From an uncultured Gellertiella sp. (GTDB lineage Bacteria > Pseudomonadota > Alphaproteobacteria > Rhizobiales > Rhizobiaceae): a stretch of DNA of 64,000 bases. A program made the translations under genes and the position numbers. The stretch spans positions 3,890,879 to 3,954,878 of the forward strand of contig NZ_OY735139.1 of NCBI RefSeq assembly GCF_963457605.1, read 5' to 3'. Of this stretch, positions 55,876 to 64,000 are shown piece by piece (position 1 is the first letter of the stretch; each line of letters begins with the position of its first letter). The notes under the pieces were generated by a model that saw nothing but the letters and a program-made list of their open reading frames with translations, was not told where the DNA came from and did not search any database.

Positions 55876-56037
55876 GCCTGTTTCCAATTTTCTTTATGGT
55901 TATTCTATTTTGTATCAAAATAAACCCCTGATTATCCGGGTCTTTTTGTCTGGAACTTTTCCTGTAGCAATGTGTTTACCATCACATCTTCGTCTTAAAA
56001 CTATTATGTTTTTTAAAATGACGTTTGGGGGATTTGC
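55876..56037. other. AT-rich divergent promoter region
   Basis: The 162 bases between the monooxygenase and the DUF2156 gene are far richer in A and T than either gene (for example ttaaaactattatgtttttta). They include an inverted repeat around CCCTGATTATCCGGG. They should hold two divergent promoters. Confidence 0.45.
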
Positions 56038-57120
56038 ATGGGGGGAGTTCGCCGGTTTTTCGACACCTGCATGGAAAGTCGCAAACCAAAAGCCAGCAGT
56101 CCTATTTTTGCGGAGCAGCAGAGGCTTGAGCTTTGTCGTCAGCATGGGCAATTCTCGTTGGCCTATTCCACCGCAGTGCAGCCGGATCTTCTCTATCATG
56201 GCGATGCGCATGGCTATCTGGCCTTTGCCGAGAAGATGGGCTACGTCTTCGTGCTCGGTGATCCCGTTGCCGCTGCGGGCGAGGGACCAGCCTATCTCCG
56301 ACGTTTCCTGACGGACATCGCCGAGCCCTGCTTTGTCCAGATCGGCGCGGAAACCGCCTTCGAACTCAGCAAGCTGGGCTTCCGCATCAACCGGCTCGGT
56401 GTCGAAACCCATTTGACACTTGCCGACAGCATGTTCGCCGGGACGCGCAACCAGTCGATCCGCTATTCCGAACGCTGGCTGACGCAGCGCGGCTATCAAC
56501 TGCTGGAATGTACCGAACCGGCGGCAACGGGCGGGATCGCCGAAGCGATCTCCGAGGAATGGCGACGGCAGCGGATTGTCAGCCGCCGCGAAATGCGTTT
56601 CCTGAACAGGCCCTTTCAGCCCGTACCCGGCCCCGACATGCGCCGCTTCATCCTGCGCGATCCCGATGGAGGTGTGGTGGCCCTGCTGGATTTTGATCCG
56701 ATCTATGGGCAGGGCGAGGTGGTGGGTTACACGACGGCCTTCAAGCGCAAGCGCAGCGGCACGACGCCGCATGCCGAAATCGCGCTGACAAAATTTGCCG
56801 CCGACCGGTTTCTGGAAGAGGGCAAGGCGCGGGTGTCCCTTGGCCTTTCCCCGCTCGCCGGGATCTGCGCCAGTGGATTTGCCGAGAGTGCGGGCTGGCG
56901 TTTCCTGTTTCGCCGTGCCTTCCAGTCGAAACGGGTCAATGAAGGCATCTTCAACCTCCAGGGCCAGGCCGCTTTCAAGCGGCGGTTCCACGGCCAGGAA
57001 ACGCCGAGCTATATCGCCTTTCGCAGCGCCTCGCCGCTGCGCATGCTGGCCTTGCTGCGGCTCCTCAAAACCCTGCCATCCAGTGGGTTCCTGTCAATGA
57101 TCTTTGGTATGAGACGATGA
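56038..57120 (+). CDS. DUF2156 protein (lysylphosphatidylglycerol synthase C-terminal-like)
   Basis: The 360-residue soluble product has the double GNAT-like fold of DUF2156, the domain that transfers amino acids onto lipids in MprF/LpiA. GDAHGYLAFAEKMGYVFVLGDPVAAAGEGPAYLRRFL is in the first half and IALTKFAADRFLEEGKARVSLGLSPLAG in the second. It lacks the membrane flippase half, so the substrate cannot be assumed. TGGGGGATTTGC precedes the ATG. The divergent flavin enzyme may belong to the same pathway. Confidence 0.8.
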   Translation: MGGVRRFFDTCMESRKPKASSPIFAEQQRLELCRQHGQFSLAYSTAVQPDLLYHGDAHGYLAFAEKMGYVFVLGDPVAAAGEGPAYLRRFLTDIAEPCFVQIGAETAFELSKLGFRINRLGVETHLTLADSMFAGTRNQSIRYSERWLTQRGYQLLECTEPAATGGIAEAISEEWRRQRIVSRREMRFLNRPFQPVPGPDMRRFILRDPDGGVVALLDFDPIYGQGEVVGYTTAFKRKRSGTTPHAEIALTKFAADRFLEEGKARVSLGLSPLAGICASGFAESAGWRFLFRRAFQSKRVNEGIFNLQGQAAFKRRFHGQETPSYIAFRSASPLRMLALLRLLKTLPSSGFLSMIFGMRR

Positions 57121-57225
57121 TTTCGCTTCATCATCCCCTGATGTCGTCGCATTCTCGACTTTCCCGGCCCGGCTTTCCTGTGCCATAAACCCGGCGATGC
57201 ATTGGAACGGGGTTTGAAACGTCAG

Positions 57226-58470
57226 ATGAAACAGGATGTAGAGCGGGCGGCCGAGGCGCTGCGAGAGCTTTTTCCCGAAACGCCGCTGCAATATAACGAT
57301 CATCTGAGTGCGCATTATGGTGCCGATATCTGGTTGAAGCGCGAGGATCTGTCACCGGTCCGCTCCTACAAGATCCGGGGAGCCTTCAACTTCTTTCGCA
57401 AGGTGATTGCCGCAGGCGGAGAAAGACGGACCTTCGTCTGCGCTTCGGCGGGCAACCATGCCCAGGGCTTTGCCTATGTCTGCCGCCACTTCGACGTCGA
57501 GGGCGTGGTTTTCATGCCGGTGACAACACCGCAGCAGAAGATCGACAAGACCCGCATGTTCGGCGGTGCCTCTATTTCGATCCGGCTCCACGGCGATTTC
57601 TTCGACCAGTGCTATCGCGCCGCGCAGGAATTTGCCGCCGAGACCGGCGCAATGATGGTGCCGCCCTTTGACCATGCCGACATCATCGAGGGGCAGGCCA
57701 CGGTTGCTGCCGAATTCATGGCGCAGCTGGAAGGGCAGAAGCCGGATCTGGTCATCCTGCCGGTCGGCGGCGGCGGGCTTTCGGCGGGCATCAGCCGCTA
57801 CCTCGAAAAGGACCTGCCACCGGACAATTTCGCCTTTGTCGAACCGGCGGGCGCGCCGAGCCTGAAGCGCAGCCTCGAAGCCGGGAAACCGGTCACCTTG
57901 CAAAAGGTCGACAATTTTGTCGATGGTGCAGCCGTTGCCCGCATCGGCACGCTGAATTTCGAGGCGCTGAAGGAATTCGAGCCGGATCAGGTGGTGTTGA
58001 TCAAGGAAAATGCCATCTGCGTGACGATGATCGAGATGCTGAATGTCGAAGGCGTGGTGCTGGAACCCGCAGGTGCCCTGTCGATTGCAGCCCTTGAGGC
58101 GCTCGGCAAGGCGCGGCTGAAGGGCAAGACCGTGGTGGCCGTCGTCTCCGGTGGCAATTTCGATTTCGAGCGCCTGCCCGATGTCAAGGAACGGGCGATG
58201 CGCCATGCGGGCCTGAAGAAATACTTCATCCTCAGGCTCGCCCAGCGACCGGGGGCGCTCAAGGATTTTCTGGGCATGCTCGGGCCGAATGACGATATCG
58301 CCCGGTTCGAATATCTGAAGAAATCCGCCCGCAATTTCGGCTCGATCCTGATCGGTATCGAAACAAGGGCACGCGGCAATTTCGATGCGCTGACGGCCCG
58401 GTTCGAGGATGCCGGGATCGGCTATGAGGATATTACCGACAACGAGATCATAGCCAACCTGATCATCTGA
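57226..58470 (+). CDS. ilvA: threonine ammonia-lyase (threonine dehydratase)
   Basis: The 414-residue PLP enzyme converts threonine to 2-oxobutyrate, the first step to isoleucine. Lys49 in SPVRSYKIRGAFNFF binds PLP. SAGNHAQGFAYVC holds the substrate loop and VGGGGLSAGIS the phosphate loop. The C-terminal 90 residues form one ACT-like regulatory domain (YFILRLAQRPGALKDFLGML), as in the short form that may be feedback-regulated. The ATG at 57226 is used; an in-frame TTG at 57202 is an alternative. It stands apart from ilvD. Confidence 0.92.
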   Translation: MKQDVERAAEALRELFPETPLQYNDHLSAHYGADIWLKREDLSPVRSYKIRGAFNFFRKVIAAGGERRTFVCASAGNHAQGFAYVCRHFDVEGVVFMPVTTPQQKIDKTRMFGGASISIRLHGDFFDQCYRAAQEFAAETGAMMVPPFDHADIIEGQATVAAEFMAQLEGQKPDLVILPVGGGGLSAGISRYLEKDLPPDNFAFVEPAGAPSLKRSLEAGKPVTLQKVDNFVDGAAVARIGTLNFEALKEFEPDQVVLIKENAICVTMIEMLNVEGVVLEPAGALSIAALEALGKARLKGKTVVAVVSGGNFDFERLPDVKERAMRHAGLKKYFILRLAQRPGALKDFLGMLGPNDDIARFEYLKKSARNFGSILIGIETRARGNFDALTARFEDAGIGYEDITDNEIIANLII

Positions 58471-58540
58471 CGGGATGATCCAAATTCTTAAGTGTCGCTG
58501 AATCCCGAGCTTAATCAAAGTCGTGAGGCGGTTTCCGGAT

Positions 58541-59533
58541 TCAATGTTGCAAAGTCCTGGCCAGCCAGCCGGTGATTGCGGCAACGGCCGGTCCGGTGCC
58601 CGAGGGCGACAGGGCGTCACCGGCAATCACGTGGCGGCCCGGATCCTCGACCGGGCCCGGTTCGATACGGGTTTTCGGCCCGCCCCAGGCAGCAAGAACC
58701 CTGTCCGTGATCACCGCATCGACCACCTGATCATCGCTCGCATAGTAGAACAGCGCTGGCGTCCGGATCGACGGGAACGGCAGGGCCCGCACCGATTTCA
58801 CGAGAGATGCCATCGGCAACAGCGCCTCGACAGGATAGCGATTGGTCCAGTACCGGGCGACAGCAGCGTTTGCCGGGATGTTTTCGCGGTTTGCGCCCAG
58901 CACGAGATGGACGATCTGGCGGGCAAAGGGCGCGGTGAGCAGGCTGGAGCCCACAGCCTTCAGGCCGAAATTGGGCGAGATATAAACAACCGCCGCAATC
59001 CCCGCCGCCCGCGAGGGATCGGCCAGAAACGGCGTGATCAGCGTGCCGCCGGTCGAGGTTGAGATCACGATGGTGCGCTCGCCGATCCGGTTGCCGATCC
59101 ACAGCGCCTCTGCGACATCGTCCAGCCAGTTTGCCGCCGTTGCCTTGCCCATCGCTTCTGACGATACGCCGTGGCCTGTCAGGCGGGCGAAATAGAGATT
59201 GGCACCGAGCGCTTTGGCAATCTCGTCCGGCAGGGGCCGGGTCTCGCCTTTCGATGCGGAAAACCCGTGCAGATAGACGATCGAAAGCGGTGTGCGTTCT
59301 TTCCTGTCCGGATGCGCCCAGACGATTTCCTTGCCCAGGCCCGGCCTGATGTCTTGGACCCCTGCTTCTTCAGAGGCCAGATAGGCATCGAGATCCGCAG
59401 CCCCTTCCGGCGGCTTGAACCGGATGGTCAGATCTGACTGTGGTCGGGGACCGAACATGAAAATAAGACCTGTCAAAGCCAGAATGATCAGCATAGAATA
59501 AACGACAAGCCTGAACTGACCGTTTCTGACCAT
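58541..59533 (-). CDS. membrane-anchored alpha/beta hydrolase
   Basis: The 330-residue product has an N-terminal membrane helix (LVVYSMLIILALTGLIFMFG) and an alpha/beta hydrolase domain. SIVYLHGFSASKGE carries the oxyanion HG, TIVISTSTGGTLI the nucleophile elbow and FYYASDDQVVDA the likely acid Asp. The catalytic His is probably in DPGRHVIAGD. The elbow reads S-T-S-T-G rather than G-x-S-x-G. It may be a lipase or esterase facing the periplasm. Neighbours do not indicate a substrate. Confidence 0.82.
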   Translation of the reverse strand: MVRNGQFRLVVYSMLIILALTGLIFMFGPRPQSDLTIRFKPPEGAADLDAYLASEEAGVQDIRPGLGKEIVWAHPDRKERTPLSIVYLHGFSASKGETRPLPDEIAKALGANLYFARLTGHGVSSEAMGKATAANWLDDVAEALWIGNRIGERTIVISTSTGGTLITPFLADPSRAAGIAAVVYISPNFGLKAVGSSLLTAPFARQIVHLVLGANRENIPANAAVARYWTNRYPVEALLPMASLVKSVRALPFPSIRTPALFYYASDDQVVDAVITDRVLAAWGGPKTRIEPGPVEDPGRHVIAGDALSPSGTGPAVAAITGWLARTLQH

Positions 59534-59589
59534 GCGATTTTTCCCTCCTGAAAAGACAAGGAAGAATCAGAATATTCTAAAGAAAGACA

Positions 59590-59910
59590 ATGACAAGTTT
59601 CGTTTCGAAGTTCCTTTCGTTTTTGGGCACGAAACCGGCGGATGCCGGGGCCGCGACCACATCCTCACGCGAATCCTACCAGGATGTCGAGCTCGTCGCC
59701 CATCCGCTGCGCGAGGGCAACCAGTTCCGCATCTCGGGCACCATCGAAAGGCGCAGCGGCGACAGCCTGATGCAGCGTCACTTCATCCGTGCCGATGTGT
59801 TTTCCAATGAGAAGGACGCTGTCGATTTCACCTTCCGCAAGGCAAGGCAGATCGTCGACCAGCAGGGCCAGACGCTGTTTCAGGATGGCGCGGCGGAAGG
59901 CCGGATCTGA
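59590..59910 (+). CDS. HlyU-family small protein
   Basis: The 106-residue product has the HlyU-like domain seen in many rhizobia. After a variable N-terminus comes YQDVELVAHPLREGNQFRISGTIERR, then DSLMQRHFIRADVFSNEKDAVDFTFRKARQIVDQQG. Vibrio HlyU itself is a different ArsR-type regulator; this domain's role is not established. It starts 57 bases from the divergent hydrolase and converges on the Lrp-type gene ten bases away. Confidence 0.8.
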   Translation: MTSFVSKFLSFLGTKPADAGAATTSSRESYQDVELVAHPLREGNQFRISGTIERRSGDSLMQRHFIRADVFSNEKDAVDFTFRKARQIVDQQGQTLFQDGAAEGRI

Positions 59911-59920
59911 CGTTGCGGCC

Positions 59921-60382
59921 CTACAAGCCGACATTCGGCTTGTCGATGATCTCCCTGAGCGCAAAGCTTGAATTGATCTTCACCACATGCGGCAGCGCCG
60001 ACAGCCAGTCGCGGTGGATGCGCTCGTAATCGGCCAGATCCCTGGCGGCGACGCGCAGGATGTAATCATATTCGCCGGACATCAGATAGCAGACCAGCAC
60101 GTTCGGGCAACGTTTCACGGCGGCCTCGAACTCGGCCAGCGTTTTGGCAAACTGGCCCGACAGCGAGATATGCACGATCACCATGGTCTTGTAGTCGAGC
60201 GCATGATTGGCAAGCCGCGCGTGGTAGCCGCTGATCACCCCGCTTTTTTCCAGATGGTCGAGGCGGCGCGAGCAGGCGGACGGGCTGAGGCCGATCTTGT
60301 TGGCAAGGTCGGCATTCGACATCCGGCCGTTTTGTTGAAGCGCGCGCAAAATCGCAACATCCATGCTGTCGAGGTCTGCCAT
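59921..60382 (-). CDS. Lrp/AsnC-family regulator, likely of alanine dehydrogenase
   Basis: The 153-residue product has the Lrp winged HTH (MDVAILRALQQNGRMSNADLANKIGLSPSACSRRLDHLEKSGVISGY). The RAM domain (NVLVCYLMSGEYDYILRVAARDLADYERIHRDWLSALPHV) and the usual end VKINSSFALREI follow. The start MADLDSM follows a weak GGAAAT site. It is divergent from ald, the arrangement of AldR/BkdR-type activators that respond to alanine. Direct repeats in the shared gap may be its sites. Confidence 0.92.
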   Translation of the reverse strand: MADLDSMDVAILRALQQNGRMSNADLANKIGLSPSACSRRLDHLEKSGVISGYHARLANHALDYKTMVIVHISLSGQFAKTLAEFEAAVKRCPNVLVCYLMSGEYDYILRVAARDLADYERIHRDWLSALPHVVKINSSFALREIIDKPNVGL

Positions 60383-60390
60383 TCGAATTT

Positions 60391-60429
60391 CCTGCGAAAA
60401 AGGGAAGAGAAACGCAATTACCTGCGAAA
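60391..60429. promoter_or_regulatory. CCTGCGAAA direct repeats between lrp and ald
   Basis: TTTCCTGCGAAAA and TTACCTGCGAAAG occur with the shared core CCTGCGAAA starting at 60391 and 60421. They are 30 bases apart, close to three helical turns and therefore on the same DNA face. They lie 112-151 bases upstream of ald. They are candidate Lrp-type binding sites. Confidence 0.45.
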
Positions 60430-60541
60430 GACTTGCCTCGCCGGAGCCGTCTTTGCAAGGACATTTCTCGACGCTTTTGATTGGATATGCGCCATTCGCC
60501 GGCTCGCTGGGAGAGCCGCTTAAAAGAGAGAGATTTTGAAC

Positions 60542-61651
60542 ATGCGCGTTGGTTGCCCCAAGGAAATCAAGAACCACGAATACCGCGTCGGCCTGACGCC
60601 GGGTGCCGTCCGGGAATATGTGGCCAATGGCCACAGCGTGCTGGTGGAAACCAATGCCGGTGCCGGTATCGGCGCGAGCGATGCGGAATATGTGGCCGCT
60701 GGCGCAAAGATCGCCGCAACCGCCAGGGACGTGTTCGCCAACTCCGACATGATCGTCAAGGTCAAGGAACCACAGGCTTCCGAATGGGTGCAACTGCGTG
60801 AAGGCCAGATTCTCTATACCTACCTGCATCTGGCTCCGGATCCGGAACAGACCAAGGGCCTGCTCGCCTCCGGCGTCACCGCCGTTGCCTATGAAACCGT
60901 GACCGACGACCGTGGCGGCCTGCCGCTGCTTGCTCCGATGTCGGAAGTTGCCGGTCGCCTGTCGATCCAGGCCGGTGCCTATTCGCTGCAGAAGGCCAAT
61001 GGCGGTCGCGGCGTGCTGCTCGGCGGCGTGCCCGGCGTTCTGCCGGCCAGGGTCGCCGTCATCGGCGGCGGCGTCGTCGGTCTGCATGCCGCCAAGATGG
61101 CTGTCGGTCTCGGTGCTGACGTGACGATCCTCGACCGGTCGCTGCCGCGCCTGCGCCAGCTCGACGACATCTTCAATGGCCGCATCCACACCCGCTTCTC
61201 GACCATCGACGCGCTGGAGCAGGAAGTGTTTGCCGCCGATCTCGTCATCGGCGCCGTGCTGATCCCGGGTGCCGCTGCACCGAAGCTCGTCACCCGCGCC
61301 ATGCTGTCGGGCATGAAGAAGGGTGCCGTCATCGTCGACGTCGCCATCGACCAGGGCGGCTGCTTTGAAACCTCGCATGCCACGACCCATTCGGAACCGA
61401 CCTATGAAGTCGACGGCATCATCCATTATTGCGTTGCCAACATGCCGGGTGCCGTTCCGATCACCTCGGCCCATGCGCTCAACAATGCGACGCTCGGCCA
61501 TGGCCTGGCGCTTGCCAACCACGGCGTGAAGGCAATCCTGAAGGACAAGCACCTGCAGAACGGTCTCAATGTCCACAAGGGCAAGGTCACCAACAAGCCG
61601 GTCGCCGATGCACTGGGCTATGAAATGCATGCGCCGGAAGCCGTGCTGTAA
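60542..61651 (+). CDS. ald: alanine dehydrogenase
   Basis: The 369-residue enzyme interconverts alanine and pyruvate/ammonia with NAD. It begins [26 protein letters not shown]. It has the substrate segment [13 protein letters not shown] and the nucleotide fold [30 protein letters not shown] near residue 170. The C-terminal signature is [24 protein letters not shown]. Length is normal. In rhizobia this enzyme affects alanine export in nodules. The divergent Lrp-type gene probably controls it. Confidence 0.97.
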   Translation: MRVGCPKEIKNHEYRVGLTPGAVREYVANGHSVLVETNAGAGIGASDAEYVAAGAKIAATARDVFANSDMIVKVKEPQASEWVQLREGQILYTYLHLAPDPEQTKGLLASGVTAVAYETVTDDRGGLPLLAPMSEVAGRLSIQAGAYSLQKANGGRGVLLGGVPGVLPARVAVIGGGVVGLHAAKMAVGLGADVTILDRSLPRLRQLDDIFNGRIHTRFSTIDALEQEVFAADLVIGAVLIPGAAAPKLVTRAMLSGMKKGAVIVDVAIDQGGCFETSHATTHSEPTYEVDGIIHYCVANMPGAVPITSAHALNNATLGHGLALANHGVKAILKDKHLQNGLNVHKGKVTNKPVADALGYEMHAPEAVL

Positions 61652-61686
61652 GGCTTTCCGGTTTCAGACTGTCGGCAATTTTGAAG

Positions 61687-61715
61687 GGCGGCCCGATTTG
61701 TTCGGGCCGCCTTTA
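61687..61715 (+). terminator. intrinsic terminator after ald
   Basis: GGCGGCCCGA and TCGGGCCGCC arms form a perfect ten-base stem with a five-base loop, followed by TTTA. It lies about 35 bases after the ald stop. Confidence 0.85.
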
Positions 61716-61839
61716 CTTTCTTCGCGTTAGTCTGAAAATGAAGACTGCCGAAATTGCGGGGGCACCGGATTTCGCGGGAAAAGGGCATGCCGGGCAAGGA
61801 TGGAACGCAATCTTGCCCTGGCGCACGGGAGGGGAACGG

Positions 61840-62775
61840 ATGCGGCGTGTTGCGGGGATACTGTTGCTGGCGATGGCGGCTCTGGCCGGACCGGTTCTGG
61901 CGGATGACGACCACGTGCCGGATGAAATTTCCAGCCTTGATGAACAGGGTCAGACCGACGCGATGCGTTTCGTCACCGGCAATGTCATTTATGTCCTGTT
62001 CCACGAGGCTGGTCACATGCTTGTCTCCGAGCTCAACCTGCCGGTTCTCGGGCGCGAGGAGGATGCGGTCGACACGCTTTCCTCGGTGCTGCTGCTGGAG
62101 GCCAAGGACAAGGCCCTCGACCAGGCGCTGGAAGACAGTGTCGACAGCTGGCTGACGGCAGGGGAGAATTACGGCACGCCGGACGATTCCGATTTCATGG
62201 ACACCCATAGCCTTGACAAGCAGCGCGCCTATAATATTGCCTGCATGATGGTCGGGCAGGACCAGCAGCGCTTCAAGGCCTTTGCCGACCGGATCAAACT
62301 GCCGCAGGAGCGCCGTGACGAATGCGAGGGCGAATACCAGAAGGCCCGCGACAGCTGGTTTTCGGTGCTGAAGCCCTACATGGCCGAAGACGGCGACAAG
62401 GTCGATTTCAAGATCGGCTATGACACGACCCGCGACCCGGACCTCGCCTATTACCGCAGCTTCATCAAGGAACTCGGCGCGCTCGAAATCATCCGTGACA
62501 CCTTTTCCGGACTGGTCAGGCTGAAGCCGGGCATCGTCCTCAATGCCACCGTCTGCAAGGAGGAAAATGCCTACTGGAACGCCGATGACCGGACGCTGAC
62601 CTATTGCTACGAAGATGCCCGCAGTTACGGCAAGATGTATAGCGAAAAGCATCAGCCGGAAGCGTCTGGCGACACCACCCAAACCGATGATGCCACCGCC
62701 ACCGACAGCGCTGCGGATGACAGTGCCACCGATGACAGCGGAACCACCACCGGAGATGCTGGGGCAGACCAGTAG
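61840..62775 (+). CDS. secreted DUF4344-type metallopeptidase
   Basis: The 311-residue product has a signal peptide (MRRVAGILLLAMAALAGPVLAD). A zincin motif HEAGH is at residues 55-59, with Glu in GREEDAVD a likely third ligand. RDECEGEYQKARDSWF and Cys pairs in TVCKEEN and TYCYED follow, and the Asp/Thr/Ala-rich tail is probably disordered. DUF4344 proteins are predicted peptidases of unknown target. The start has GGGAGGGGAACGG upstream; the frame above it overlaps the ald terminator. Confidence 0.85.
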   Translation: MRRVAGILLLAMAALAGPVLADDDHVPDEISSLDEQGQTDAMRFVTGNVIYVLFHEAGHMLVSELNLPVLGREEDAVDTLSSVLLLEAKDKALDQALEDSVDSWLTAGENYGTPDDSDFMDTHSLDKQRAYNIACMMVGQDQQRFKAFADRIKLPQERRDECEGEYQKARDSWFSVLKPYMAEDGDKVDFKIGYDTTRDPDLAYYRSFIKELGALEIIRDTFSGLVRLKPGIVLNATVCKEENAYWNADDRTLTYCYEDARSYGKMYSEKHQPEASGDTTQTDDATATDSAADDSATDDSGTTTGDAGADQ

Positions 62776-62797
62776 GCCGGTTATCCCGCCTGCGTGA

Positions 62798-63829
62798 TCA
62801 CATCTTGTTCGGCCATGTATCCGACAGCTTGTAGCCATCCGGCCAGGGATCGGCGGGGTCGAGCATGTCCTGGCGAATGCCGGTGATCCAGGCGCGGCCG
62901 GTGATCGAGGGGATGATCGCGGCCCCGGTGCCGAGTGTGGTCTCGGCTTCGATCCTGCAGAAGAATTTCGATCCGATGATGGATTCCCCGACAAACGGGT
63001 CGCCCACCTTCAGCAGGCCACGGGCATGCAGCACCGCCATGCGGGCCGAGCAGCCGGTGCCGGTCGGCGAGCGGTCGATCTTGCCGGGCTGGATCGCCAC
63101 CGCATTTGCCCCGGTCATGATGCCATCGTCCATGCGCACCGGGGCGGCTATCTGGCAGAAGGATATATGGGCCCAGTCGGGATTGGTCGGGTGGTGGAAG
63201 CCCAGCTGCTGATTGGCCGCATTGGTGATGCGGATGCCGGTTTCGGCAAGGTCGCGGGCCTCATCGGGCGCAATCCGGAAACCGAGCGCGGTCGCATCGC
63301 AGATGACGAAACTGTCGCCGCCATAGGCGGTGTCGACGGTCAACGTGCCGAGACCCTCGACCTCGAGGGGAACGCCGAGCTTGCCTGCAAAACTCGGCAC
63401 GTTTCGCACGGTGATCCGCTCGGCCTTGCCATTGGCGCAGGCCGCATGCACCTCCACCAGCCCGCCCGGCGCTTCCATGAAGAAATGCGTGACCGGTTCG
63501 ACCATCGGCACGATGCCGGTATCGAGCACTACGGTTGCGACACAGATGGAATTCGAGCCGGACATCGGCGGCGTGTCTTCCGGCTCCATGATGATCCAGC
63601 CGACCGAGGCCTTCGGATGTTTCGGCGGCACCAGCAGGTTGACGTGGCGAAACACGCCGCCGCGCGGTTCGCGCAGCACGAAATTGCGCAGCGTCTGGTC
63701 ACGGGCAATGAAGCGCGACTGCTCCCACAGCGTTTCGCCGGGCGGCGGCGCGACGCCGCCGACAATCACATCCCCCACTTCGCCTTCCGCGTGACAGCCG
63801 ACGATATGCACTGTTCTTGAAGATCTCAT
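62798..63829 (-). CDS. proline racemase superfamily enzyme (hydroxyproline epimerase or dehydratase type)
   Basis: The 343-residue product has the superfamily's two active-site blocks: [11 protein letters not shown], with Ser90 where proline racemase has Cys, and [18 protein letters not shown], with Cys260. [19 protein letters not shown] starts the protein and [12 protein letters not shown] is near the end. Members act on proline, 4-hydroxyproline (2-epimerase) or trans-3-hydroxyproline (dehydratase). The Ser/Cys pair makes proline racemase itself unlikely. It is probably part of a hydroxyproline catabolic set that continues beyond the window. Confidence 0.85.
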   Translation of the reverse strand: MRSSRTVHIVGCHAEGEVGDVIVGGVAPPPGETLWEQSRFIARDQTLRNFVLREPRGGVFRHVNLLVPPKHPKASVGWIIMEPEDTPPMSGSNSICVATVVLDTGIVPMVEPVTHFFMEAPGGLVEVHAACANGKAERITVRNVPSFAGKLGVPLEVEGLGTLTVDTAYGGDSFVICDATALGFRIAPDEARDLAETGIRITNAANQQLGFHHPTNPDWAHISFCQIAAPVRMDDGIMTGANAVAIQPGKIDRSPTGTGCSARMAVLHARGLLKVGDPFVGESIIGSKFFCRIEAETTLGTGAAIIPSITGRAWITGIRQDMLDPADPWPDGYKLSDTWPNKM

Positions 63830-63875
63830 CCCAATCCCCGCCGATGGTTCCCACAGGCCAGAAGCCTGACCGCAA

Positions 63876-63887
63876 CTGATATATCAG
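63876..63887. promoter_or_regulatory. candidate operator upstream of the proline-racemase-family gene
   Basis: CTGATATATCAG is a perfect 12-base palindrome 47 bases before the start codon. AT-centred palindromes of this form are typical targets of GntR-type repressors, which commonly control hydroxyproline catabolism. The assignment is inferred. Confidence 0.4.
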
Positions 63888-63947
63888 CTCGGTAGACCCT
63901 CTGCCAAGCGGGCAGTCAGAGGAAATTCCCGGATGGGCTGCGGGGGA

Positions 63948-64000
63948 CTACTGGTCGCGCTTCAGCAGCGCCAGCAATTCCCTGTCTGTCATCGGCAGCA
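63948..64000 (-). CDS. C-terminal end of an unidentified gene
   Basis: On the minus strand the last bases of the window read LPMTDRELLALLKRDQ followed by TAG. The residues look like a genuine helical C-terminus, and the direction agrees with the adjacent proline-racemase-family gene. Too little is present to name it, and a chance open frame is possible. Confidence 0.4.
   Translation of the reverse strand, partial: LPMTDRELLALLKRDQ

Noticed and set aside
57202-57225. TTG start eight codons upstream for ilvA
   Set aside because: It is possible, but the ATG at 57226 gives the usual family N-terminus and neither has a strong ribosome site. The shorter form was kept.

Overview
The window is chromosomal DNA from an alphaproteobacterium, most likely a member of the Rhizobiaceae (Rhizobium/Agrobacterium/Sinorhizobium group). 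The ribosomal gene order, the protein sequences, a CyaC-type adenylate cyclase, a class II ribonucleotide reductase and two-palindrome mosaic repeats resembling rhizobial RIME elements all point that way. Coding density is high. The DNA is GC-rich, so most genes carry long spurious open frames on the opposite strand.

Bases 1-7640 hold the end of the ribosomal spc operon and the alpha operon: rpsH (partial), rplF, rplR, rpsE, rpmD, rplO, secY, adk, rpsM, rpsK, rpoA and rplQ. Hairpins follow rplO, rpsK and rplQ. Bases 7890-18700 hold housekeeping genes: msrQ/msrP for periplasmic methionine sulfoxide repair, ilvD, a two-gene DUF6036-type nucleotidyltransferase module, a DegP/DegQ protease overlapping rarA, a secreted hypothetical protein, and a RocB-like M20 peptidase divergent from an Lrp/AsnC regulator. 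Bases 18700-35000 carry a chemoreceptor, a secreted metallophosphoesterase, nrdJ with a pair of NrdR boxes upstream, a 1.4-kb intergenic region with nested repeats, a stachydrine-demethylase-like flavoprotein, gpt, cyaC, a universal stress protein, a CinA-like protein and wrbA.

Bases 35000-47000 are the most accessory-like part. They hold a glutathione S-transferase and a secreted Tyr-rich and Pro/Ala/Glu-repeat protein whose reading frame is broken at a run of nine G. They also hold tRNA-Leu(UAA), two outer-membrane proteins and a tightly coupled minus-strand operon. That operon encodes an XRE regulator, a winged-helix/TPR regulator, a 72-residue protein with a perfect Shine-Dalgarno, a YcaO enzyme and a TfuA protein. 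It looks like a ribosomal-peptide or protein backbone-modification system in which the 72-residue protein is the candidate substrate, and it is the best candidate here for an undescribed system.

Bases 47132-64000 return to ordinary genes. These are the alpha-2-macroglobulin/PBP1C defence pair, a flavin monooxygenase divergent from a DUF2156 protein, ilvA, a lipase-like hydrolase, an HlyU-like protein, an Lrp-type regulator divergent from alanine dehydrogenase (ald), a DUF4344 metallopeptidase and a proline-racemase-family enzyme.

A family of modular CTAG-bounded palindromic repeats is scattered between about 18.6 and 41.4 kb. In two places a repeat supplies the end of a coding sequence.
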